A DNA stretch of 64,000 nucleotides from Helicobacter marmotae (lineage in GTDB: Bacteria; Campylobacterota; Campylobacteria; Campylobacterales; Helicobacteraceae). Within the stretch, counting starts at the first letter, position 1, and each line of letters starts with the position of its first letter. Under the pieces are notes generated by a model, which had not been told where the DNA came from, did not search any database, and saw nothing but the letters and a program-made list of their open reading frames with translations. The stretch is from NCBI RefSeq assembly GCF_003364255.1, contig NZ_NXLR01000005.1, positions 40,470 through 104,469 of the forward strand, in the 5' to 3' direction. The position numbers and the translations under genes are program-made. Shown here in pieces: positions 20,823-29,398 of this stretch.

Positions 20823-21518
20823 TTATCGTAAGCTGTAAATTTTGTGTCCATTAATATTGAGAGACCCGTCTTCATTCAAGGTAGTATTTTCTAAAGCAAT
20901 TTGCTTTCCATCGAGGTGGAAAAAAAATGTGTTATTTTTGTTAAATTCTAACTTATAAATACTAAAAATCTGCTTCCATGAAACAAAATTGTTAAAGCTT
21001 TCAAAAAAATCTTCTAAAAACGCTCTAGCCTCTATTTTATGGCTTATGGGCTCTTCTAGCGTGGGGTATTTAGAGTGTTGTGGCGAGTGGAGATTAATAC
21101 CTATGCCGCATATAAGGGTGTTATGTATTTTTTGAGTGAGAATACCCCCGATTTTACCCTCTCCTATATAAAGGTCATTTGGGTATTTGAGCCAAGTTTG
21201 AGAGCCAAGTGAGCGTAAAAACTCGCACATAATAACGCCAAAAAAGATTGAAGCTGATTGGATTTTGAGATCTTTAGGGAGTGAAGCAAGCGTTAGGGCA
21301 AAGGAAAAGGTCATAGCATTTGGTACTTCTTCCCAGCGGTTGCCTCTACTGCCTATGGCGTCGCTTTGGTGCCTCGCCCAAATGCAAAATGGAGGCATAA
21401 GGGTGTTTGATTTTATCATCTCTAGGGCATAAAGCTGTGTAGAGGGCAGCGAGCTAAACTCATATATATGGCTTTGAAGCAAGGATATATGTTCAAGCCA
21501 TGTATGTTGTGCTAGCAT
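20823..21518 (-). CDS. birA: Biotin-[acetyl-CoA carboxylase] ligase
   Basis: The 231-residue protein has the catalytic motifs of BirA: GSRGNRWEE (GRGRxxR-like loop, near residue 52), KYPNDLYIGEGKIGGIL and GIGINL. It makes biotinyl-AMP and transfers biotin to the carboxyl carrier protein. There is no N-terminal DNA-binding domain, so it is a group I enzyme without repressor function. It overlaps fmt by seven bases. Confidence 0.93.
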   Translation of the reverse strand: MLAQHTWLEHISLLQSHIYEFSSLPSTQLYALEMIKSNTLMPPFCIWARHQSDAIGSRGNRWEEVPNAMTFSFALTLASLPKDLKIQSASIFFGVIMCEFLRSLGSQTWLKYPNDLYIGEGKIGGILTQKIHNTLICGIGINLHSPQHSKYPTLEEPISHKIEARAFLEDFFESFNNFVSWKQIFSIYKLEFNKNNTFFFHLDGKQIALENTTLNEDGSLNINGHKIYSLR

Positions 21519-22420
21519 AATATATCTCCCATTTTGAGATGTTTGCCGCGCAAATATGTGGCTGCTTCAAGCTTGTTTTTACCCTCTTGTTGGAGTGCGC
21601 CAATACGCAAGCTGCCTTGAGTGCAACCTACAATGATATATGGAGATTCTATTTGGAGTATTTCCCCCGCCTTATGCGATGAGCTGGATTCTATAAGGCT
21701 TACATCAAAGAGTTTGAGTGTGTAGCCATGAGTGCTTTTAATAAAAATATGAGGCCAAGTGCAATATGCCAAATATGCGCTATATATTTTAGAAGCGCAA
21801 TCAAACTCTATGTAGCCATCAGATTTTTTAATCTTTGTGCAATAGCTCGCATCTGCGTCAATTTGCTTTATAGGCTCTATGGATTGAAAATGTGCTATAA
21901 CATATAGGGCAAGTTTAGCCCCCAGAGAAGCTAGCTCTAGTGAGAGTTTGTTTATATCTTGCTGTGTATTTTCTATGTATGAAAGCCCTAGAATCTCCCC
22001 ACTATCGAGCCTTTCATTCATAAGCATAGCACTTATGCCAAAGTAGGGTTCTTTGCTCATTATCATTTGTTGTAATGGGCTAGCCCCGCGCCATTTAGGC
22101 AAAATGGAGGCGTGAATATTAATGCAAGGAGCGATTTTAAGAAATGCCGTAGGGAGGATTTGACCATAGGCAACTACAATAATCATATCAGGCTTTAATG
22201 CCCGAATATGTGCGATAAAAGGCTCATCAATGTGTGATGGTTGCAAAATAGGTATACCGATATGTCCTAAAGATTCTTTAGTATGAGGGGGCTTTAACTC
22301 GCCTTTGCGCCCAAATGGCTTATCTGGTTGGCATATAAGGGCAAGTATCTCATGCTCCTTGCTTAAATGACTAAAAATATGCGTAGCAAATGCAGGTGTC
22401 CCAGCACAAATAAGTCTCAT
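21512..22420 (-). CDS. fmt: Methionyl-tRNA formyltransferase
   Basis: This 302-residue enzyme formylates initiator Met-tRNA from 10-formyl-THF. Visible are AGTPAFATHIFSHL at the N-terminus and the catalytic region CINIHASILPKWRGASPLQQMI (near residue 106). A smaller C-terminal beta-barrel domain follows. It overlaps both neighbours, birA and proB, so the three genes are translated as a unit. Confidence 0.95.
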   Translation of the reverse strand: MRLICAGTPAFATHIFSHLSKEHEILALICQPDKPFGRKGELKPPHTKESLGHIGIPILQPSHIDEPFIAHIRALKPDMIIVVAYGQILPTAFLKIAPCINIHASILPKWRGASPLQQMIMSKEPYFGISAMLMNERLDSGEILGLSYIENTQQDINKLSLELASLGAKLALYVIAHFQSIEPIKQIDADASYCTKIKKSDGYIEFDCASKIYSAYLAYCTWPHIFIKSTHGYTLKLFDVSLIESSSSHKAGEILQIESPYIIVGCTQGSLRIGALQQEGKNKLEAATYLRGKHLKMGDILC

Positions 22421-23223
22421 ATAGATATTCCTAAAGTTTCAGCTAGCCCTTGAGATTGCTTAGGGCAAAAAAGTGTGCCAGAAGTATGTTTGCGATGTAA
22501 GAGTAAATCTCGCAGTACATTAAGCTTGCGCCCATGGCTTAAAAACATCATACATTGACGTTGAAGTAAGAAGTCTGCGGCTAAAAGTTTAGTAACAATC
22601 CCCCCTGTAGCAAAGCCATCATTAGGTGAATGCCCCTCTTCTAGGGCGTCTTGGGGTATGCTATGTACTATGGGGAGGATTTTTGCGTCAGTGTATTGAT
22701 GTGGATTTTTATCAAAATATCCATCAATATCACTGAGTATCACAAGCAGTTTCGCCCCAAAGTAATATGCCACATACGCCCCTAGCCTGTCATTATCGCC
22801 AAAGACTAGCTCATCTGTGGCAATCGTGTCATTTTCATTAATGATAGGAAGTACATTATGTTTCAAGAGTGTATCTATGGTGTTTTGAGCATAGCTTGTG
22901 TGCTTGCGGGAGTCAAAATCGCGCCATATAAAGAGAAGCTGGGCTATGCAGATATTATATTCCTTAAAGGCTTGGCGATAAGATTCCATAAGTAAGGGTT
23001 GTCCTATGCTTGCTAGGGCTTGCTTATTTTGCAAAATATTTTTATCAAGCTGCAATGCCGTATAACCACTTGCTACCGCGCCAGAGCTTACTAAAATCAC
23101 ATCATAGTTTTGCTTGATTTCAGCAATAAGCTGTGCTAGGGCTTGTATTTGTATGGTATCAATGACTTTGCCATTGCATAAGTTAGAAGTTCCAACCTTT
23201 AAGACAACTCGCGGTTTGTGCAT
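22417..23223 (-). CDS. proB: Glutamate 5-kinase
   Basis: The 268-residue product has the amino-acid-kinase fold: KVGTSNLCNG at the N-terminus, VSSGAVASG, INENDTIATDELVFGDNDRLGAYVA and a glycine-rich segment with GGIVTKLLAA. It catalyses the first step of proline synthesis. The C-terminal PUA domain of E. coli ProB is absent; the short form is usual in this class. It overlaps fmt by four bases. Confidence 0.94.
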   Translation of the reverse strand: MHKPRVVLKVGTSNLCNGKVIDTIQIQALAQLIAEIKQNYDVILVSSGAVASGYTALQLDKNILQNKQALASIGQPLLMESYRQAFKEYNICIAQLLFIWRDFDSRKHTSYAQNTIDTLLKHNVLPIINENDTIATDELVFGDNDRLGAYVAYYFGAKLLVILSDIDGYFDKNPHQYTDAKILPIVHSIPQDALEEGHSPNDGFATGGIVTKLLAADFLLQRQCMMFLSHGRKLNVLRDLLLHRKHTSGTLFCPKQSQGLAETLGISI

Positions 23224-23237
23224 ATACTCCCTTTCAT

Positions 23238-24287
23238 TTAAGACATTTTTGTCTCTATGTAATGCTTATAAACAAATTCTATACCTTTTTTGAGTGAGAT
23301 TTTTGGTTTCCAGCCTAAAGCGTTGATTTTACGTGAATCCATGAGCTTTTGATATGTCCCATCTGGCTTAGAAGTATCAAAGATAAGCTCCCCACTAAAG
23401 CCTACAATATCCTTTATAAGCAAGGCAAGTTCAGCGATACTTATATCACTTCCATAGCCGACATTAAGGTGCGTATTACGAATGGGGGTAAGATTTGAAG
23501 CAAGCTGTGCAAAAGAGATATTTTGCATAGCAAATACACAAGCCTCCGCCATATCATCTACATGCAAAAATTCTCTACGAGGTTTCCCACTCCCCCAAAT
23601 GCCCACGCTCTCTGCACTTATGCCATAGCTTTGAAGATAAGATTGTAATGCCTCTCCTTTTAAGCCTATATCGCGCTCTATATGCTCTATTTGCCCAAGT
23701 GATAAAAGCTTTGCTAAGTGAATCTTGCGTAATAATGCCGGGAGTACATGGGAAGTTTGCAGGTCGAAATTATCATTATTGCCATATAAATTCGTAGGCA
23801 TAATGGAGATAAAATCTTTGCCATATTGTAAAGCAAAGCTTTCACACATCTTCAGTCCAGCGATTTTAGCAATAGCATATGGTTCATTTGTGTATTCTAG
23901 CTCACTGCCAAGAAGTGCGCTCTCTTGTATGGGTTGGGGTGCGTTTTTTGGATAGATACAAGAGCTCCCAAGGAAAAGGAGCTTTTTTACCCCATATTTA
24001 TAGGCATTAAAGATAATGTGATTTTGAATACTGAGATTCTCATAAATAAAATCTGCCCTATAGGTATTATTTGCCCCAATGCCCCCCACTTTCGCCGCAG
24101 CGAGAAAGACATATTCCGGGCGATAAGACCTAAAAAATGCCTCTACATCATCACTTTTGAGTAAATCAAGCTCTTTGCGTGTTTTGGTGATAAGCCCTGT
24201 GTAGCCTTGAGATTGTAATAATGCGAGTATGCTTGAGCCTACAAGCCCATTATGCCCTGCAATGTAGATTTTAGAATCTTTGTGCAT
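23238..24287 (-). CDS. fcl: GDP-L-fucose synthase
   Basis: The 349-residue SDR-type epimerase/reductase has the NAD(P) motif GHNGLVGSS at its N-terminus, GSSCIYPK, and the catalytic YAIAKIAGLKMCE (YxxxK). It turns GDP-4-keto-6-deoxymannose into GDP-L-fucose for fucosylated surface glycans. Its partner gmd lies 20 kb away, not adjacent. The start at 24287 is fixed by AAAGGAGCAAAA; an in-frame codon 12 codons upstream lacks an SD. It is divergent from the nikA-like gene. Confidence 0.94.
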   Translation of the reverse strand: MHKDSKIYIAGHNGLVGSSILALLQSQGYTGLITKTRKELDLLKSDDVEAFFRSYRPEYVFLAAAKVGGIGANNTYRADFIYENLSIQNHIIFNAYKYGVKKLLFLGSSCIYPKNAPQPIQESALLGSELEYTNEPYAIAKIAGLKMCESFALQYGKDFISIMPTNLYGNNDNFDLQTSHVLPALLRKIHLAKLLSLGQIEHIERDIGLKGEALQSYLQSYGISAESVGIWGSGKPRREFLHVDDMAEACVFAMQNISFAQLASNLTPIRNTHLNVGYGSDISIAELALLIKDIVGFSGELIFDTSKPDGTYQKLMDSRKINALGWKPKISLKKGIEFVYKHYIETKMS

Positions 24288-24542
24288 TTTTGCTCCTTTA
24301 AGCGTACAAAAGCCCTGATTCAAGGCTTTGTATGTGCTATCTATGAAGTTGTGATTCGCTTACAATATCCATTTTTTATAAATATTCTAAGGATGGAAAA
24401 TCTGCTATGAATCGCTGATGGACATAAAAATATTATTTATTAAAAATTTTGATGTTTTAAATATCATAGAATTAATATTTATATGAAAATATTGTGTTAT
24501 CATTGAATGGTAATATTAAAATTTCATTTGGTGGAGAGTAAA
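24288..24542. promoter_or_regulatory. AT-rich divergent promoter region, fcl / nickel-type transporter
   Basis: This 255-base gap is strongly AT-rich between 24400 and 24500. On the plus strand TATCAT at 24498-24503, preceded by TGT, is a plausible -10 for the transporter operon. An imperfect dyad with half-sites TCATA and TATGA about 13 bases apart lies just upstream. Such dyads suit a metalloregulator (NikR or Fur), but neither consensus matches well, so the operator idea is only a suggestion. Confidence 0.4.
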
Positions 24543-26087
24543 ATGCCCATAGTGCTAGTGCTGTGTTTATTATGTGGCGTGGTATATGCGAAACATACGC
24601 TTATTATGGCTGTATCAGAAAATATTGGGGTTATGAATCCTCAAGGCTATCAAGGGAATGCGATGTTTGCCCAAAATAGCATTTATGAGGGGCTAGTAAG
24701 CGTAGATAAGCAGGGCAAGATTATCCCCTGCCTTGCCTTATCTTGGGAGATAAGTAAAGATGGCTTGGAGTATATCTTTACTTTGCGTGAGGGTGTGAAG
24801 TTTGCTAATGGAGAGGATTTTAATGCCGATGCGGTGGTGCTTAATTTCCAATCTGTGCTAAAAAACAAGGCAAGGCATTCTTGGAGTGGGTTAGTTATGG
24901 CTCTCTCATCGATTGAAAAAATCAATCCCTACAAGGTTTCACTCAAGCTTAAAAAACCTTATAGCCCGACTTTAAATGAGCTCTCAACTCCTCGCCCTTT
25001 TAGATTCTTAGCCCCAAGTGCTATGCCAGAAGATTTAGATTTAATCAAGCATAATCCTAAGCCCATTGGCACAGGTGCGTATATGCTTACTCAAAGCGTG
25101 CAAGGCGTGAGTGATACATTAGTTAAGAATCCGCTTTATTGGAATAAGGATACATATAAGGGCATATATTATGATGAAGTGATTTTAAAGGTTATTTTTG
25201 ACCCAAGTAGCAAACTTGCTGCCTTGCGAAGTGGGCAAATTGATTTAATTTATGGATACGACCAGATTCCTTTAGAGATTTTTAAAAGTATGCAAAAAAG
25301 CACACAATTTAATACCTATCTTAGCCCGCCAATACGCACTCTAAACCTTGTGATTAATTCTTCTTCTCCGCTTTTTAGGCTTGAAGATGCAAAATCAAGC
25401 CAGACTTTACGCAAGGCTTTGGGATATGCTATTAATAAAGATAAGCTTAATCAAGCCGTTTATGGGGAGATTCAGGGGGCTGCAGATTGTATTTTTGGGC
25501 ACACTCAAAGTTGTAAAAGCCTAGATTCGAGCCAAAAGCAAGAAGCTCTCACATTTTTATCTTCTTTATCTGCAAGTAATCATTCTCCCTTAAGTGGAAA
25601 AAGTATCGAGATTCTCTTTCGTGGGGATAATCCAGCGTATAAAATGATGGCTGAAATTATTCAAAGTGATTTAAAAAAGCAGGGTATAAAAGCGCATTTA
25701 AGCGCAAGCGAGCCTACGATATATGCTAATCGCCTGCTTAATGGGCATTTTGATATGGCTTTCCATGAGACTTGGGGTGCGCCATATGAGCCTTTAAGCG
25801 TGCTTTATTCTATGCTTATTCCTAGCCATATTGACTTTGCCGCTCAATCTGGCTTAGAGACAAAGCCCCTTATTGATGAGAATATTAGAAAACTTATTGC
25901 CCTCTCTCCATCTTCGCAAGCTTTTGAGGCATTGCTTACTCACATCATCTCTACTTTAGAGCAAAGCGGTGTATATGTGCCCCTTAGCTATCAGAGAAAC
26001 AAAGCCATAGCCCATAAAAAGCTTAAGGGCATTACTATGGGTGTGCTTGGCTATGAAGTGCCTTTTTGGGAATTTTATGAGGAATGA
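24543..26087 (+). CDS. nikA: ABC transporter substrate-binding protein, nickel/peptide type
   Basis: A family 5 extracellular solute-binding protein of about 514 residues with N-terminal hydrophobic signal (MPIVLVLCLLCGVVYA). Motifs typical of the family include YEGLVSVDKQGKIIPCLALSW and FTLREGVKFANGEDFNADAVV. Such proteins capture nickel complexes or oligopeptides in the periplasm. GGAGAG six bases upstream and the -10 at 24498 favour the start at 24543 over an ATG at 24507, though the longer form would add lysines to the signal peptide. Nickel is inferred from similarity to the nikABDE locus I recall from H. hepaticus. Confidence 0.75.
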   Translation: MPIVLVLCLLCGVVYAKHTLIMAVSENIGVMNPQGYQGNAMFAQNSIYEGLVSVDKQGKIIPCLALSWEISKDGLEYIFTLREGVKFANGEDFNADAVVLNFQSVLKNKARHSWSGLVMALSSIEKINPYKVSLKLKKPYSPTLNELSTPRPFRFLAPSAMPEDLDLIKHNPKPIGTGAYMLTQSVQGVSDTLVKNPLYWNKDTYKGIYYDEVILKVIFDPSSKLAALRSGQIDLIYGYDQIPLEIFKSMQKSTQFNTYLSPPIRTLNLVINSSSPLFRLEDAKSSQTLRKALGYAINKDKLNQAVYGEIQGAADCIFGHTQSCKSLDSSQKQEALTFLSSLSASNHSPLSGKSIEILFRGDNPAYKMMAEIIQSDLKKQGIKAHLSASEPTIYANRLLNGHFDMAFHETWGAPYEPLSVLYSMLIPSHIDFAAQSGLETKPLIDENIRKLIALSPSSQAFEALLTHIISTLEQSGVYVPLSYQRNKAIAHKKLKGITMGVLGYEVPFWEFYEE

Positions 26088-26103
26088 ATGAGGGCAAGGA
26101 ATT

Positions 26104-27060
26104 ATGAAGCGCTTTATTTTGTATAGAATCTTGTCTATTATCCCCATTATCTTGCTTACATCATTTGGGGTGTTTTGTTTATTACGTTTGGGCGGGAGCG
26201 ATCCGGTTATGGCATATATCATACACTCCCAGCTTCCAGCTACTCCAGAGCTTATAGCTGAGATAAGAGCAAGCTTTGGGCTAGATAAGCCTATTTTGAG
26301 TCAATACTTCTTGTGGCTTTATAATGCTTTGAGTCTTGATTTTGGTGTATCGTATATGAGTGGGAGGAGTGTAAGTGAAGATTTTGCACAATTTTTGCCA
26401 AACACACTTTTACTTGTGCTATGTGGGTTTGTGCTCACACTTTTATGCGCTTTGCCTCTAGGGGTTTTAAGCATGCATTATCATAATAGATTCCCTGATT
26501 TTATCATTCGCCTTTTTTGCTTTGTGGGCGTGAGTATGCCTAATTTTTGGTTTGCATTTTTGCTTATGCTGCTTTTTAGTATTTATCTTGGGTGGCTTCC
26601 TGCCGTGGGGATTGATGGCGTGCGAAGCTTTATTTTGCCAAGTCTTAGCATAGCCCTTATGTCTATTTGTATCTTAGCGCGGCTTATTGCTACCAATATG
26701 CTTCAAGTCCAAAGCCAAAGGCATGTCATTTATGCCAAAATGCGCGGTGTAAGCGGTGCTAGGCTGTATTTCTACCATATTTTTTATAATGCCTTTTTGC
26801 CTATTCTTACGGCAATGGGTATGCACATAGGCGAGCTTATCGGCGGGGCTTTGATTATTGAGAGTGTATTTAGTATGCCCGGCATCGGGCTTTATAGCAT
26901 TCAAGGCATTGCTAATCACGACTACCCCGTGATTGAATGCTTTATCCTTAGCCTAAGCGTTGGCTTTGTGCTTTGTAATGTCATCGTAGATATACTTTAT
27001 GCACTCTTTGACCCACGTATGCGTAAATCTATGGATACGCGTAGTAAGGATTATGTATGA
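26104..27060 (+). CDS. nikB: ABC transporter permease, NikB/DppB type
   Basis: This 318-residue inner-membrane protein has six TM segments and the DppB-family features: the N-terminal helix RILSIIPIILLTSFGVFCLL, a periplasmic loop with SFGLDKPILSQYFLWL, and the EAA-like coupling loop near YAKMRGVSGARLYFYHIFYNAFLPI. It forms half of the transport channel. It follows the binding protein at 16 bases and overlaps the next gene by four. Confidence 0.88.
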   Translation: MKRFILYRILSIIPIILLTSFGVFCLLRLGGSDPVMAYIIHSQLPATPELIAEIRASFGLDKPILSQYFLWLYNALSLDFGVSYMSGRSVSEDFAQFLPNTLLLVLCGFVLTLLCALPLGVLSMHYHNRFPDFIIRLFCFVGVSMPNFWFAFLLMLLFSIYLGWLPAVGIDGVRSFILPSLSIALMSICILARLIATNMLQVQSQRHVIYAKMRGVSGARLYFYHIFYNAFLPILTAMGMHIGELIGGALIIESVFSMPGIGLYSIQGIANHDYPVIECFILSLSVGFVLCNVIVDILYALFDPRMRKSMDTRSKDYV

Positions 27061-28694
27061 GGCAAATGAGTTGGTGGGGTAAATGTGCCCTTGTTGGTAT
27101 GGCTTGTATTGCCATTTTGGCACTTTTTGCCCCCTTGATTGCTCCTTTTGAGCCAGATATGCAGGATTTGGATCATATTTTAGCCCCTATGAGTGCTACA
27201 CATTGGTGTGGGAGTGATTATTTAGGGCGAGATATATTCTCAAGACTGCTTTATGGGGCAAGGCTTTCACTTGGCTGTGCGGTAGTAATCTTAGCGTGTA
27301 TTGTGGCTTTAGGCATAGGTATAGGGGGGTTATGTGGATTTATTGGCGGGCGGCTTGATGCGCTGTGTATGCGCCTTTGTGATATATTTATGAGTGTGCC
27401 TACAATTGCCTTGTCTTTATTTTTAGTGGGCGTTTTGGGCGCAGGGCTAGAAAATGTGATGATTGCCATTATATGCACGCATTGGGCGTGGTATGCAAGA
27501 ATTGTGCGCAGTATTGTTTTTAGTTTAAAAAACAAAGAATATGTTTTGCTCTCTTTTACTTTTGGTTTGAGTGCGACTCAGAGGTTTAAAAGGCATCTTC
27601 TTAAGCCTATTTTAGCCCAATGTGCGGTGCTTACAAGTATGGATATGGGGCATATTATGCTTCATATTGCAGGATTATCATTCTTAGGGCTTGGTGTGCA
27701 GCCTCCTACACCGGAGTGGGGCATTATGTTAAGCGAGGCAAAGGAATATATCTGGGATTATCCTATGCTGATTATTTACCCCGGGTTGGCTTTGTTTGTG
27801 AGTGTGGCATTATGCAATATCATAGGAGAAAGTCTAAGAGATAGCTTTGATGTCCGCTATAGCTTTAATGATATGGCTATAAATCTTAAAAGCCCCTCTA
27901 TGGCTTATAAAACTCATAGTGCCCAAAAGCTAGAAATGAAGCATTTGCGCATTCACTCTCCACAAAAGCAGCAAAAGCATAGAGTAGAGATTGAATCTTT
28001 AGCCATACAAAGAGGGGAGTGCAGTGCATTATTGGGTAAAAGTGGCAGTGGCAAGTCTCTCACCGCACTTGCCTTGCAAGGCTTTGTCCCATCTAATCTC
28101 AAGCAAAGCAGCATAGAGCTTACACTTGATGATATGCCCTTTAACCCCATTAAGGCTAGAGGGGTGGTTTTTGCTTGTATTATGCAATCCCCGCGCACTT
28201 GCTTTAACCCGCTTCTTAGCATAGCATTTCATTTTAAAGAAACGCTTTATGCACTACATCTCCCATATGATAAAGCCTTTATCAAGCAATGTTTGCAAAA
28301 AGCAGGCTTAGGGGAGGAAGTGCTAGATATGTATTGCTTTGAGCTTAGCGGAGGTATGTTGCAAAGGGTAATGATAGCCCTAGCTTTACTTACGCAAGCT
28401 CCTTTTATTATTGCTGATGAGCCAACAAGTGATTTAGATAAACCCATTGCACGTGAGATTCTCCAAACGCTTCAAACACTAAGAGAGGAAAATCAATTAG
28501 GCATTTTGCTAATTAGCCATGATTTAAGCCTTGTAGCCAAGTATGCGAGGCGTATTTTCATTATGGAGGAGGGTAAGATTATAGAATCTGCCCTTTTATC
28601 TCATGGAGTAGTGCAAGTTAGCTCAAATCAAGCCCAAAGTGCTACCTTGAAGCATTTAGAGCAAATTTATACCCATTTATACAAAGAGAAATGA
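27057..28694 (+). CDS. nikD: Fused ABC permease-ATPase (NikC-NikD type)
   Basis: One 545-residue frame combines two proteins that are usually separate. Residues 1-275 are a DppC/NikC-type permease (WCGSDYLGRDIFSRLLYGAR, TM segments, EAA-like region SFTFGLSATQRFKRHLLKP). Residues 300-545 are an ABC ATPase with Walker A GKSGSGKS, signature LSGGMLQR and Walker B FIIADEPTSDLD. There is no stop or frameshift signal between them, so this looks like a real fusion. It overlaps its neighbours by four bases on each side. Confidence 0.88.
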   Translation: MRQMSWWGKCALVGMACIAILALFAPLIAPFEPDMQDLDHILAPMSATHWCGSDYLGRDIFSRLLYGARLSLGCAVVILACIVALGIGIGGLCGFIGGRLDALCMRLCDIFMSVPTIALSLFLVGVLGAGLENVMIAIICTHWAWYARIVRSIVFSLKNKEYVLLSFTFGLSATQRFKRHLLKPILAQCAVLTSMDMGHIMLHIAGLSFLGLGVQPPTPEWGIMLSEAKEYIWDYPMLIIYPGLALFVSVALCNIIGESLRDSFDVRYSFNDMAINLKSPSMAYKTHSAQKLEMKHLRIHSPQKQQKHRVEIESLAIQRGECSALLGKSGSGKSLTALALQGFVPSNLKQSSIELTLDDMPFNPIKARGVVFACIMQSPRTCFNPLLSIAFHFKETLYALHLPYDKAFIKQCLQKAGLGEEVLDMYCFELSGGMLQRVMIALALLTQAPFIIADEPTSDLDKPIAREILQTLQTLREENQLGILLISHDLSLVAKYARRIFIMEEGKIIESALLSHGVVQVSSNQAQSATLKHLEQIYTHLYKEK

Positions 28695-29398
28695 TGTTAG
28701 AGCTTAGAGATGTTTCATATACTTATACTTCCTATCGTGTGTTCGCTCGCCATACAAGGCATATCTTAAGGGATATTTCTCTTAAACTTGACTTTAATGA
28801 TACTCTAGCGATTATGGGGCGGAGTGGCTGTGGTAAAAGCACTTTAGCAAAGATTGCCTGCGGGCTTTTAACTCCAAATGTGAGAAAAGATAGCACTCAA
28901 GTGCTCTTTTGCTCTAAGCCACTTTTGCTGCGCTCTTTGGCTCAAAGGAGGGCATTTTATGCGCAAGTGCAGATTCTCTTCCAAGATTGTATAGGCTCGC
29001 TTAATCCTACTTTGAGTTGTGTTGAAAATTGCCTTGAGCCTCTTATGTATCTTAAAGGCATACATAAAGAGCAGGGCATAGAGCAGCTTAGGGTATTGGC
29101 TAAAGATTTAGGTTTAAGTGATGATATACTCTTTAGGCAAGTGGGGGGCATTTCTGGAGGGGAAGCACAGAGAATCTGCCTTTTACGTGCTTTAAGCATT
29201 GAGCCAAAGCTTTTGATACTTGATGAGAGTACTTCTGGGCTTGATTATGAATTAGCAATGATGATTATTGCATACCTCAAGCAATGGCGTCTTGCAACGG
29301 GGGCTAGTATTTTGCTCATTACTCATGATGATGAGGTGGCATATAGGCTTTGTGATCGCGTGCGTATCATCAATAGTCAAGGTATGCTTGAGCCATAA
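28691..29398 (+). CDS. nikE: ABC transporter ATP-binding protein, NikE/DppF type
   Basis: The 235-residue ATPase has Walker A GRSGCGKST, the Q-loop QILFQDCIGSLNP, a signature of form ISGGEAQR and Walker B LLILDESTSGLD. It pairs with the ATPase half of the preceding fusion to drive import. The substrate is inferred from the locus as nickel or a nickel complex. The stop directly abuts the stop of the convergent gene on the other strand. Confidence 0.86.
   Translation: MMLELRDVSYTYTSYRVFARHTRHILRDISLKLDFNDTLAIMGRSGCGKSTLAKIACGLLTPNVRKDSTQVLFCSKPLLLRSLAQRRAFYAQVQILFQDCIGSLNPTLSCVENCLEPLMYLKGIHKEQGIEQLRVLAKDLGLSDDILFRQVGGISGGEAQRICLLRALSIEPKLLILDESTSGLDYELAMMIIAYLKQWRLATGASILLITHDDEVAYRLCDRVRIINSQGMLEP

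Noticed and set aside
19057..20900. Search for parS sites near parA-parB
   Set aside because: No sequence resembling the TGTTnCACGTGAAACA palindrome was found in the window.
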